Source of the DNA: JANNYA01 sp031409855
GTDB taxonomy: Bacteria; Pseudomonadota; Gammaproteobacteria; Xanthomonadales; SZUA-5
Direction of reading: 5' to 3'
Assembly (NCBI GenBank): GCA_031409855.1
Contig: JANNYA010000137.1
Coordinates: 1-28,213, forward strand
DNA: 28,213 nt
Below are positions 13,595 through 21,176 of this stretch, one piece after another. Every line of letters starts with the position of its first letter. Position 1 is the stretch's first letter. Both the position numbers and the translations under genes were made by a program. The notes below the pieces were generated by a model. That model saw only the letters and a list, made by a program, of their open reading frames with translations, had not been told where the DNA came from and made no database searches.

Positions 13595-14890
13595 ATGAAA
13601 AATATTGCAATGGCTTTGGCTGCATTTTGCCTGGCGTCTGCTGGCATAAACGCCCAAACCTGGGAGCGCGTGATTGGCAACGGCAACGGCTCCAGCTTTT
13701 CCGATCAGTTACAAAATGCTGACGCGAGTGTTGTTGATAACCAGGGTTTCATTCATTTTCAAAGCGCAAACAGACTTGTTTATGCAAATTCACCCTTCCT
13801 TTATCACATCTACACTTTGAACAGGAATAATGTATTTCCTTGGATTTGGGGTCTTGAAGACGGTCGCGCAGGCGAAGGATGTGGCGTTTTTGCGCGTAAT
13901 GGCAATCGAGTTGATTGTTTTAAGGGCCCAGGCTATACCCCTCTGCCAAGCGATGCATTTAGGTTAATTAAGCGAGTTCACGGGTCACAAATGTGGGCGT
14001 TAGACCTTGCGCCCACCATTGTCGCGCTTGACGCGTTAGAGCAAACACGGTCAGGCGAAACCTTTGCGATCACCAGAGATATTAATGGGCAAGCACAAAT
14101 AGTTCAAATCTCTACTTTTGGCGTAGCAACGACAACAGTGCTTGGTAATCCGTGTGTAACTGGCGCATACAGATTTGGTGCGTTCGAGTTACCAAATGAT
14201 TTCTATCAGGACGGGCGACTTGCATTCGTTTGTGGCAGCGAACGCGAGATCAGACAATTTAAGATTACCCCAACGGGCGCGCTGTTTGCAATTCAGTCAA
14301 TCGTACTGCCGCCAACCGTGACCAGCATCAACAAAGTGTTGTTTAATGGACAAGAAGAAGCATTTATTCTTACTGATCGGCGCACGGTTTTCCTTGCAAG
14401 CACTCAAGAATTTTCGTTTCCCATTTACCAACTGAGTGGGCCGCGCTATATCAATGAGATCTTGCGCACTTCTGAGGGCTTTGCCGCTGTATATGTTTCC
14501 CGCGACCCTAACAGTAATGACTCTGGCGTTCTTTGGAGCTATAGCCACGGCGGTATTTACGCGCAAGCAACCTCAGCATGGGTGAATCAGCATGACAGCA
14601 AATACGCGGTCACATCCACCGATCTTGTTATCGCCGCAGGAACCCGCGACTTTAGTCAAAGCGGCAATATCGGTGTGGCCATTCCGATTCTCGAAACAGT
14701 GGTATTTTCGCAAGACAGCAAGATTTATGAGTTGCCGTCGGTAGCAATGTTTGCGGGTAAACACAACGACGAAAACTTCAATATCTCAGTATCCGCGCCG
14801 GAAAATGCGGTTATTTTGAGCAATACCCCTGACCAGCCCTTGGGTATATTAATTCGGCAATTTGACTTAGCTGAGTTCGTCAGTCACTAG
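13595..14890 (+). CDS. secreted protein of unknown function
   Basis: About 431 residues. From the ATG at 13595 the protein begins M-K-N-I-A-M-A-L-A-A-F-C-L-A-S-A-G-I-N-A-Q-T, a standard Sec signal peptide cleaved after A-N-A-like residues near 19-20. The in-frame ATG at 13544 would bury the signal peptide. The mature part is rich in aromatic, Thr, Ser and Asn residues and in short strand-turn patterns, with repeated phrases such as 'G-x-x-x-x-I-x-x-x' that could form a beta-propeller. I recognise no family. Codon and base use are more AT-rich than in neighbouring genes. It is bracketed by the 35-bp fghA-derived repeats, so it probably arrived or was copied here with that segment. Exported; role unknown. 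Confidence 0.75.
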   Translation: MKNIAMALAAFCLASAGINAQTWERVIGNGNGSSFSDQLQNADASVVDNQGFIHFQSANRLVYANSPFLYHIYTLNRNNVFPWIWGLEDGRAGEGCGVFARNGNRVDCFKGPGYTPLPSDAFRLIKRVHGSQMWALDLAPTIVALDALEQTRSGETFAITRDINGQAQIVQISTFGVATTTVLGNPCVTGAYRFGAFELPNDFYQDGRLAFVCGSEREIRQFKITPTGALFAIQSIVLPPTVTSINKVLFNGQEEAFILTDRRTVFLASTQEFSFPIYQLSGPRYINEILRTSEGFAAVYVSRDPNSNDSGVLWSYSHGGIYAQATSAWVNQHDSKYAVTSTDLVIAAGTRDFSQSGNIGVAIPILETVVFSQDSKIYELPSVAMFAGKHNDENFNISVSAPENAVILSNTPDQPLGILIRQFDLAEFVSH

Positions 14891-14901
14891 AATTCCTAGT
14901 G
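14885..14901. other. inverted repeat over the stop codon
   Basis: CACTAG (14885-14890) and CTAGTG (14896-14901) flank AATTC, forming a perfect six-base stem that includes the TAG stop. No T-run follows, so it may be a weak terminator between convergent genes. Its role is unknown. Confidence 0.3.
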
Positions 14902-14943
14902 TTGAGAGCGTGACGGTCAAAATAAAATTTGAACCTTCCACCA

Positions 14944-15795
14944 TCATATTAAAAGCGCCTGCGCGTGATAGCGCAGATGGCTTTCGATAAAACTGGCGAC
15001 AAAATAATATGCGTGGTCGTAGCCTTCACGCATATTGAGCGTGATTGGATGCCCGCAAGCCTGGGCAGCACCGACTAAAGCTTCGGGCATCAAACGCGTG
15101 AGCGCATCGTCACTACTGCCCTGGTCAATCAGAATCGGCAGGCGTTCGCTTAAGTTTTTTATGAGTTCTACGGCATCGTAAGCATGCCAAGTTGATTCAT
15201 CCGGGCCGAGCAATGCGGCAAAGGCGCGGCGGCCCCAGCTCGCTGGCCCCAAGCTTTGCGCGCTCGGGTGGCAAATGGGCGCAAACGCCGACAGGCTGCG
15301 ATAACGCCCTGGGTTTTTCATCGCCACAATCAATGCCCCGTGCCCGCCCATCGAATGGCCGCTGATTGAGCGCACGTTCGTGACTGGCAGCTCGGCTTCA
15401 ATTAGGGCGGGCAATTCATACGAAACATAGTCAAACATTTGATAGTTCGCCGCCCAAGGTGCCTGCGTGGCATTGAGATAATAGCCCGCACCCAAACCCA
15501 ACGCCCAGCTGCCTTCCGGATCAACCGCCACACCCGCGCCGCGCGGGCTGGTGTCCGGGCAGACAATCGCGATCCCCAGCTCGGCCGCAACGCGCTGCGC
15601 CCCGGCCTTTTGCATGAAGTTTTCCTCCGTGCAGGTCAGCCCGGACAGCCAATACAGCACCGGCACTTTCGCACCAACCAAAGCCGCAGGTGGCAAGTAC
15701 ACCGCGAACGTCATGCTGCACTGCGTACTCGAAGAATCATGCTGATAGCGACGGTGCATGCCGCCGAAGGATTTGTTTTCAGAGATTAGTTTCAT
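14944..15795 (-). CDS. fghA: S-formylglutathione hydrolase
   Basis: About 283 residues, normal for the family. An alpha/beta-hydrolase esterase that hydrolyses S-formylglutathione to formate and glutathione, the second step of glutathione-dependent formaldehyde detoxification. The nucleophile is in S-G-H-S-M-G-G-H-G-A near residue 145. The acid is in the G-S-S-D-D stretch near residue 222, and the histidine is in G-Y-D-H-A-Y-Y-F near residue 257. L-S-G-L-T-C-T-E-E-N-F near residue 50 is a family signature. I chose ATG 15795 (M-K-L-I-S-E-N-K-S-F-G-G) with AGGAAAA upstream; an ATG at 15858 adds an atypical extension. The usual partner, formaldehyde dehydrogenase, is not next to it. Its last codons are the source of the duplicated 35-bp repeat. 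Confidence 0.95.
   Translation of the reverse strand: MKLISENKSFGGMHRRYQHDSSSTQCSMTFAVYLPPAALVGAKVPVLYWLSGLTCTEENFMQKAGAQRVAAELGIAIVCPDTSPRGAGVAVDPEGSWALGLGAGYYLNATQAPWAANYQMFDYVSYELPALIEAELPVTNVRSISGHSMGGHGALIVAMKNPGRYRSLSAFAPICHPSAQSLGPASWGRRAFAALLGPDESTWHAYDAVELIKNLSERLPILIDQGSSDDALTRLMPEALVGAAQACGHPITLNMREGYDHAYYFVASFIESHLRYHAQALLI
14957..14991 (-). repeat. 35-bp direct repeat, right copy (inside fghA)
   Basis: This is the intact counterpart of 13480-13514, lying in the last codons of fghA. Identity is complete over 35 bases and falls away on both sides. Here the protein ends H-A-Q-A-L-L-I, whereas the left copy would end H-A-Q-A-L-W-N. Confidence 0.85.
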
Positions 15796-15941
15796 GGGTT
15801 TTCCTGATGGGTTTTCACATCTGCAAATACTTGCTTGACCGCAATCATAGCCAAGCAAGGGCCAAATTTACTGAGAAAAACACCCTATGATCCATTTGGA
15901 TTGCCAGTCGCGCGACCGTAGAAGAGGAATGCATAGGCGCG

Positions 15942-16004
15942 ATGACAAATTCGACGGCACTCAATGACTTTCGCCATTGCACGTTGGTGCACTTGATGGA
16001 TTAG
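15942..16004 (+). other. short upstream ORF repeating the start of the next gene
   Basis: A 20-codon frame begins M-T-N-S-T-A-L-N-D and ends ten bases before the true gene, which begins M-T-N-S-L-E-A. The shared bases ATGACAAATTC (15942-15952 and 16014-16024) suggest a small duplication. A GAGGAA lies about 12 bases upstream. It could be a leader peptide or just a remnant of a duplicated start. Confidence 0.3.
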
Positions 16005-16013
16005 CCTTAGCAA

Positions 16014-16646
16014 ATGACAAATTCACTCGAAGCCACCATTGAGCTAAACCAAATTGATCCACGGACGCGCTATTTTACGGCGCTTGGCGGACTATTTTTA
16101 GCGCTGCTACCTTTGATTCCGCTTTGGGTACTTAGCATCAAATTTGATTGGTCGTTATGGCTTTTGCCAATCTATGCTGTACTTGCCGCCGGGCTGGTGG
16201 CTCGATATGCGGTGGCTGCGCACGCACGGTTTGGTTACGCGCTGTTGGATGATGGTCTATGGCTGCAAAGAGGCGTTTATTGGCGTAGCTGTGTTTTCGT
16301 GCCGCGTGAACGGGTGCAGCACACGGAAGTCAATCATGGCCCGCTGGATCGCAAAATGGGCTTGGCGAAGTTAGTGGTGCACACTGCGGGATTGCGCCAA
16401 CAGCATTTGATAATTCCAGGGCTAACTGATGCCCAGGCGCACGCGTTGCGCGATAACTTGCTCAAGCGCGCGCCGATTCATGCGCCGATAGCCCCGGTAA
16501 ACTTATTGCCGATCGCCGAGTTGAACATGCCTGCTGATGTGCCACTCGAAGGCGATCTAGTGCCCCAAGCTGATCTAGATCCCAAAATGAGCGTCGATCT
16601 GCCGAGCGAATTGGCACCCAGCCCCTCGCCTAAATTAGCCGTCTAG
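16014..16646 (+). CDS. bacterial PH domain membrane protein (YdbS-like)
   Basis: A 210-residue protein. Two transmembrane segments at about residues 23-45 and 49-70 are followed by a bacterial PH (bPH2) domain from about 75 to 150: D-D-G-L-W-L-Q-R-G-V-Y-W-R, then F-V-P-R-E-R-V-Q-H-T-E-V and P-L-D-R-K-M-G-L-A-K-L. This is the layout of YdbS, the smaller partner of YdbT-type proteins. The last 60 residues are a proline-rich, acidic tail not found in short family members. It lies two bases before the next gene, which carries three bPH2 domains, so the two are surely co-transcribed and probably form one membrane complex. Molecular function is unknown; E. coli relatives are unassigned. Confidence 0.85.
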   Translation: MTNSLEATIELNQIDPRTRYFTALGGLFLALLPLIPLWVLSIKFDWSLWLLPIYAVLAAGLVARYAVAAHARFGYALLDDGLWLQRGVYWRSCVFVPRERVQHTEVNHGPLDRKMGLAKLVVHTAGLRQQHLIIPGLTDAQAHALRDNLLKRAPIHAPIAPVNLLPIAELNMPADVPLEGDLVPQADLDPKMSVDLPSELAPSPSPKLAV

Positions 16647-16648
16647 CG

Positions 16649-18316
16649 ATGATTCCAAATGGCGAAAATCAAGCGGCGGAGCAGTTGCAGGTGCAGCCAG
16701 AAATGCGGTTAGCGGCGGCACAGCGCATCGAATTGACGGGCGGCGAACGGCTGCACGCCTTTAGCTGGTTATTCGTACTGGTTGCGCAACTGTGGAATTT
16801 AATCGTGCCACTGACGTTGGTGCTTGTTGCTGGGCGGATGAGTAAAGATGATGGCTGGGAGACATTTTTTGCGTTATCTGCGGCACTTGTGCTGTCGGCC
16901 TATTCGCTTTTTTATACGCAGACCTTTAGATTTTGGATGGCCAGCGATGAGCTAATCGTTAAAGAAGGATTGTTCAACCGCACGCTGCGCCATGTGCCTT
17001 TTACCCGCATCCAAAATGTTGCGTTTCGGCAAAGTCTGTTGCACCGCCTATTTGGTGTGGTTGAGCTGAATTTAGAATCCGGCGCGGGCACCAAGCCCGA
17101 GGCCAAGCTGACCGTGCTGACTATGGCGCGCGCACGCCAGTTGGAGCAGGAAATTCGTGGCAGCTTAAGTTCGAGCACGCTGCCAGAAGCGGCACCTGCG
17201 GACTCGGTGGCAGTAACTACGCTGGGTGCTAGGCTCCTGCACCAAGTTTCGCTATTCGACTTGATCCGACTTGGCTTGATCAGTAATCGCGGCATGATAG
17301 CGATCGGCACCGCCTTTTATTTTTTGAGCCAAACGCGGTTGTTGCCGACCAATGTTTTTAAAGACATAGGGCGCTGGGTGAAAACAGATGTCGGGGTGGC
17401 GCATGGGCCGCTTTTCTGGCTATTGAGTGGCGTAATTACGCTCGCGATGATTATTGCGGTGGTGCGCGTGGCATCGATAGGCATGGCGATTTTTTTGTTT
17501 TACGACTTCAAACTATTTGCCGAGTCAGATCGTTTGCGCGTCGAACATGGTTTGCTTACGCGCCAAGGCGGCGCCACCAAGGCCAGTCGAATCGTCTGTT
17601 TTTTGCTGCGCGATGGCCTGCTGTATCGCTGGTTCAATCGGCAAAGTGCGGAAGTGGTATTGCCCGGCAGCTTAGCACTTGAGGATGGGAATAGTGGCCC
17701 GAAAGGCATGCGCTATTTGTCGCCAATGGCAAGCCCAGAGCAGGCCAATGCCTTGATTGCGCTGGCGTCCGGTGTTTCCCTTAGCGATATCCAGCTTGAG
17801 CCGCTGCATGCCCGAGCCTGGCGGCGCATGGTCAAATGGCCGCTGATAATCGTTGGCGTGCAAGTACTGGCTATGCTGACATTTCTCGCGATCAAGAACC
17901 AATGGCTAGAAGGTTTGGGCTTCGTGATTTCCTTGAGTGGTTTTTCTGGTTTAGGCAAAGCCTTTGCCCACAGTGGTTTAGTCGGCATGGTTTTGGCGTT
18001 CGCCTATATCGCTTTTGCCATTTGGATAGTCTATGGCTACAAGCGCAGCGCCGCCGCGTCGGGATTCGCGTTAACGCTTACGCATCTAATCATCCGAAGC
18101 GGCTACTTCAGCCAATGCAGCCATATCGTGCCACGCGGCGAAATACAAAGCGTCACGCTAAGCCAATCACCTTTTGATCGCCGCAGCCAAATGGCGAATG
18201 TGCATGTCGATTTGCGCGCCGGTTCGGCGCTGGAAACGCCCGAAGCGGCCGTGCATTATCTGCCAGAAGCGGTCGCGCGGGACTTGGCGGCGGCGTTGCG
18301 GACTGGCTCCGGCTAA
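16649..18316 (+). CDS. multi-PH-domain membrane protein (YdbT-like)
   Basis: A 555-residue membrane protein with three bPH2 domains separated by paired transmembrane helices. Repeats are seen at about residues 90-170 (A-S-D-E-L-I-V-K-E-G-L-F, then V-P-F-T-R-I-Q-N-V), 285-370 (E-S-D-R-L-R-V-E-H-G-L-L), and 455-540 (T-L-T-H-L-I-I-R-S-G-Y-F, then P-R-G-E-I-Q-S-V). Each pairs a 'G-x-(L/Y)-(F/T)' turn with an R-I/E-I-Q element. This is the standard architecture of the YdbT family, found beside YdbS-type genes. Start ATG is two bases after the previous stop. Role unknown; cell-envelope function is inferred from membrane topology. Confidence 0.88.
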   Translation: MIPNGENQAAEQLQVQPEMRLAAAQRIELTGGERLHAFSWLFVLVAQLWNLIVPLTLVLVAGRMSKDDGWETFFALSAALVLSAYSLFYTQTFRFWMASDELIVKEGLFNRTLRHVPFTRIQNVAFRQSLLHRLFGVVELNLESGAGTKPEAKLTVLTMARARQLEQEIRGSLSSSTLPEAAPADSVAVTTLGARLLHQVSLFDLIRLGLISNRGMIAIGTAFYFLSQTRLLPTNVFKDIGRWVKTDVGVAHGPLFWLLSGVITLAMIIAVVRVASIGMAIFLFYDFKLFAESDRLRVEHGLLTRQGGATKASRIVCFLLRDGLLYRWFNRQSAEVVLPGSLALEDGNSGPKGMRYLSPMASPEQANALIALASGVSLSDIQLEPLHARAWRRMVKWPLIIVGVQVLAMLTFLAIKNQWLEGLGFVISLSGFSGLGKAFAHSGLVGMVLAFAYIAFAIWIVYGYKRSAAASGFALTLTHLIIRSGYFSQCSHIVPRGEIQSVTLSQSPFDRRSQMANVHVDLRAGSALETPEAAVHYLPEAVARDLAAALRTGSG

Positions 18317-18386
18317 AAGGAGGCATTTTCGCTGGGGGAAAAAGACTACACTCCGCGCCCTCTAATTTCGTTCGGATTTCCCTGTT

Positions 18387-19328
18387 ATGTCAGCACTGAT
18401 TTGTGGTTCGCTTGCTTATGACACCTTGATGGTGTTTCAAGATCACTTCAAAAACCACATTTTGCCGGACAAAGTGCATATGTTGAATGTGGCGTTTTTC
18501 GTGCCGGAAATGCGCAAAGACTTTGGTGGCGTCGCGGGTAATATTTCCTACAATTTGAATATGCTGGGCGGCAACCCGCTGCCGTTCGCGGCGGTAGGCT
18601 CGGATTTCACGCCATACCGTGCGCGCTTTGAGAAGCTCGGTATTTCCCTGGCGCATGTGCTGCAGCTCGATGACTGCTATACCGCGCAGGCCTTTATCAC
18701 CACTGATCTGGATAATAACCAAATTACCGCGTTTCACCCCGGCGCGATGCTGCGCTCGAACGAACAGCACGTAAAAGACGTGATTCAAAGCGCGGGGATC
18801 ACCTTAGGAATCGTCGCGCCCGATAGCCGCGATGCCATGCTGCAACACGCGAACGAATTTGCTGATGCGGGTGTGCCGTTTATTTTTGACCCGGGTCAAG
18901 CACTGCCGCTATTTAATGGCGAGGAGTTCAAGCATTTCATTGAGCGCGCCAAATATGTCTGCGTCAACGACTATGAAAGCGCGCTTTTAAGCGAGCGCAC
19001 CGGTTGGAGCCCAGCGCAAATCGCCGAGCGCGTCGATGCCTACATTATTACTCGGGGCGGCGAGGGCTCCAGTTGGATTACCAAAGCTGGTGAATCCTTG
19101 ATTCCATGTGCCAAACCACAACGAATTGTTGAACCCACCGGCTGCGGCGACGCCTATCGCGCAGGCTTAATTTATGGCTTGATGCACGGCATGGATTTTG
19201 CCACCACCGGGCGCATTGCTTCGCTGGCGGGCACGATCAAAATTGAACACGCTGGGCCGCAAAACCACGTTTATACCAAGGAAGAGTTCGCTGCGCGCTT
19301 TCACGACGCCTTTGGCTATCGGTTTTAG
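18387..19328 (+). CDS. PfkB-family carbohydrate/adenosine kinase
   Basis: A 313-residue ribokinase-fold kinase. The N-terminal signature is D-F-G-G-V-A-G-N-I-S-Y-N near residues 48-59, and the anion-hole/catalytic motif E-P-T-G-C-G-D-A-Y-R-A-G lies near residues 249-260, with the catalytic aspartate. The motif differs from the usual D-T-x-G-A-G-D by E-P and C, a variant seen in the proteobacterial group annotated as adenosine kinase. It transfers the gamma-phosphate of ATP to a sugar or nucleoside hydroxyl; adenosine is plausible but not proven. It is eight bases before the esterase gene and may be co-transcribed with it. Confidence 0.85.
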   Translation: MSALICGSLAYDTLMVFQDHFKNHILPDKVHMLNVAFFVPEMRKDFGGVAGNISYNLNMLGGNPLPFAAVGSDFTPYRARFEKLGISLAHVLQLDDCYTAQAFITTDLDNNQITAFHPGAMLRSNEQHVKDVIQSAGITLGIVAPDSRDAMLQHANEFADAGVPFIFDPGQALPLFNGEEFKHFIERAKYVCVNDYESALLSERTGWSPAQIAERVDAYIITRGGEGSSWITKAGESLIPCAKPQRIVEPTGCGDAYRAGLIYGLMHGMDFATTGRIASLAGTIKIEHAGPQNHVYTKEEFAARFHDAFGYRF

Positions 19329-19336
19329 GGATTACT

Positions 19337-20263
19337 ATGCGCGCTGCATCGTTCGTCATTTGGGCTACGCTACTGTTTGCCCTCACAGCCCATGCGGGCA
19401 CGCTTACCACGCGTAATTTGACCCATGCCAGCGTGGCGCGCAGTTTCTTGGAATATCGCCCGACCGATCTAGCTGCGGGCGTGGTGCCGCTCGTGGTGGT
19501 GTTACACGCCGATTCGGAGAGCGCAACCACAGCCGCTGGCAATACCCGTGCCAGCTTTCAATGGCGCGTGATTTCAGACGTGGAAGGCTTTGTCGTGGCC
19601 TACCCGGCAAGCGTGGGCACTAATTGGAACGATTGCGGCCAAGTGGCGATTACCGGCACGCCATCAAGTGCTGAGGACGTTGGCTTTTTGCGGCGTGTGG
19701 TGGCGGATATGTCGAGCCGCTTCACGATAGATCAAAGTCGAATTTATGTTAGTGGGGCTAGTGGCGGCGGGTTAATGAGTTTACGCACGATGCAAGAGGC
19801 CTCAGAAACCTTCGCCGGTGCGGCGGCATTTATCGCGCTCAACGCCGTGGACAGTGTTGGAGAATGCCGACCGCCTGCGAACCCAAGCACGGTTTTGTAC
19901 CAATATGGCAGTGTCGATACGCTAATCCAGCCCGCGGGTGGCCCGAGAAATCAAAGTGCTGCCGCCACGCGCACTTACTGGCAGGGCCGGTTAGGTTGTG
20001 TCGGCGCGCCGTTGATTGATGACTATTTTGATCTTGATATGGGCGACAGCTCCACGCTCAGCGCTGAGCGCTTTCAAACCTGCGCGGATGCTTCTAGCCT
20101 GCATATTTTGACGGCGACGGGTGCCGGCCACACGGTGCCTAGCCTACTTTATTTGAGCGCGGGCGGACAAAATCGTGACGTTGAATCGGTTGACGATGCC
20201 TGGAAAATATTGAAAGAAAGCGTGCTGGGCGTGGATCGTTGGTTGGCCACGAGTTTTGAATGA
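19337..20263 (+). CDS. secreted LpqC / PHB-depolymerase-like esterase
   Basis: A 308-residue alpha/beta-hydrolase with a Sec signal peptide (M-R-A-A-S-F-V-I-W-A-T-L-L-F-A-L-T-A-H-A, cleaved near 20). The nucleophile is in V-S-G-A-S-G-G-G near residue 141, the acid likely in G-S-V-D-T near residue 195, and the histidine in G-A-G-H-T-V near residue 260. W-N-D-C-G near residue 97 and the cysteine pairs are typical of the poly(3-hydroxybutyrate) depolymerase / feruloyl esterase family. Substrate is unknown. AGGGA precedes the ATG. Assignment to family is good; precise substrate is not decidable. Confidence 0.82.
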   Translation: MRAASFVIWATLLFALTAHAGTLTTRNLTHASVARSFLEYRPTDLAAGVVPLVVVLHADSESATTAAGNTRASFQWRVISDVEGFVVAYPASVGTNWNDCGQVAITGTPSSAEDVGFLRRVVADMSSRFTIDQSRIYVSGASGGGLMSLRTMQEASETFAGAAAFIALNAVDSVGECRPPANPSTVLYQYGSVDTLIQPAGGPRNQSAAATRTYWQGRLGCVGAPLIDDYFDLDMGDSSTLSAERFQTCADASSLHILTATGAGHTVPSLLYLSAGGQNRDVESVDDAWKILKESVLGVDRWLATSFE

Positions 20264-20273
20264 GCTGCTTTGA

Positions 20274-21176
20274 ATGACGAACCTAATTAGCACCATCGCA
20301 CGTGCAGCGGGCATGCTCAAAGCCAGCGGCGTACTCATTGCGCACCATCACGACAATGCCTTGGATGAGGCGCGTGAGCTGGTATTGCATGCACTGCATT
20401 TACCGCACGATTTTCCGGCAAATTTAGCCACCGGCAAGCTGCTGGAGTCCGAAGTTGCGTGTGCCCTAGCACTCATACAGCGGCGCATTGATGAGCGTAT
20501 TCCGGCGGCTTATTTGACGGGCGTAGCGCGTTTTGCCGGCTTGCAATTCAAAACTGATGCGCGCGCGCTGGTGCCGCGCTCGCCCATTGCCGAATTAATT
20601 GTGGAAGGCTTTGCCAGCTGGTTTGGCGACACACCGCCAGCTGAAATTCTGGATATGTGCACCGGCTCCGGCTGCATTGGCATTGCCGCCGCGAAACGCT
20701 TTCCGCAATCGCGAGTCATGCTGGCAGATTTATCCGTCGAGGCATTGGCACTCGCAGAAGAAAATATTGCCCTGCACGCCTTAACTTCGCGCTGCCGAGC
20801 GGTGCAGTCGGATTTATTTGGCTCAATTCACGGGCGCTTCGATTTGATCCTATCGAACCCGCCCTATATCACTGTCGCCGACTATGTCGCGATGGCACCC
20901 GAGTATCGCCACGAACCCAAGCTCGGTCTGACCAGCGGTGCGGAGGGCTTGGAGCACCCGCTACAAATTCTGCGTGATGCGCCGGACTTTTTGACTGAGC
21001 GTGGCTTGTTGATTTTAGAAGTGGGCGAAGCCGAACGTGCGTTGCGCCGACTATTGCCAAAACTTAAGTGTCGGTGGATCGAGTTTTCCGTGGGGCAAAT
21101 GGGTGTTATGGCGATTGGTCGAGCTGGGTTGGAGGCGGCGCGGCCGGAAATTATCGCCCGTGATCTCAGAAGTTGA
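20274..21176 (+). CDS. prmB: 50S ribosomal protein L3 glutamine methyltransferase
   Basis: A 300-residue SAM-dependent methyltransferase. The N-terminal helical domain has D-N-A-L-D-E-A-R-E-L-V near residue 26. The SAM-binding motif I is I-L-D-M-C-T-G-S-G-C-I-G near residues 124-135, and the catalytic N-P-P-Y lies near residues 195-198. A D-L-S-V-E-A-L motif II follows motif I. The D-N/H-A-x-D-E-A start region and the C-T-G-S-G-C-I-G wording match PrmB, which N5-methylates Gln in ribosomal protein L3, rather than PrmC (release factors). No aroC follows, unlike many genomes. Its end overlaps the DUF3025 gene by 17 bases. Confidence 0.9.
   Translation: MTNLISTIARAAGMLKASGVLIAHHHDNALDEARELVLHALHLPHDFPANLATGKLLESEVACALALIQRRIDERIPAAYLTGVARFAGLQFKTDARALVPRSPIAELIVEGFASWFGDTPPAEILDMCTGSGCIGIAAAKRFPQSRVMLADLSVEALALAEENIALHALTSRCRAVQSDLFGSIHGRFDLILSNPPYITVADYVAMAPEYRHEPKLGLTSGAEGLEHPLQILRDAPDFLTERGLLILEVGEAERALRRLLPKLKCRWIEFSVGQMGVMAIGRAGLEAARPEIIARDLRS

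Noticed and set aside
11065..14991. Prophage or genomic island with its own integrase
   Set aside because: There are repeats and toxin-antitoxin pairs, but no integrase, transposase or phage gene and no tRNA.
13480..14991. CRISPR array or insertion sequence from the 35-bp repeats
   Set aside because: There are only two copies, 1.48 kb apart, one inside a gene; no spacers, terminal inverted repeats or transposase were found.
15796..15858. Longer N terminus for FghA
   Set aside because: Residues before M-K-L-I-S-E-N are not family-like, and AGGAAAA precedes the inner ATG.
21037..21159. Upstream extension of the DUF3025 protein
   Set aside because: It overlaps the prmB coding region in another frame and adds no family residues.
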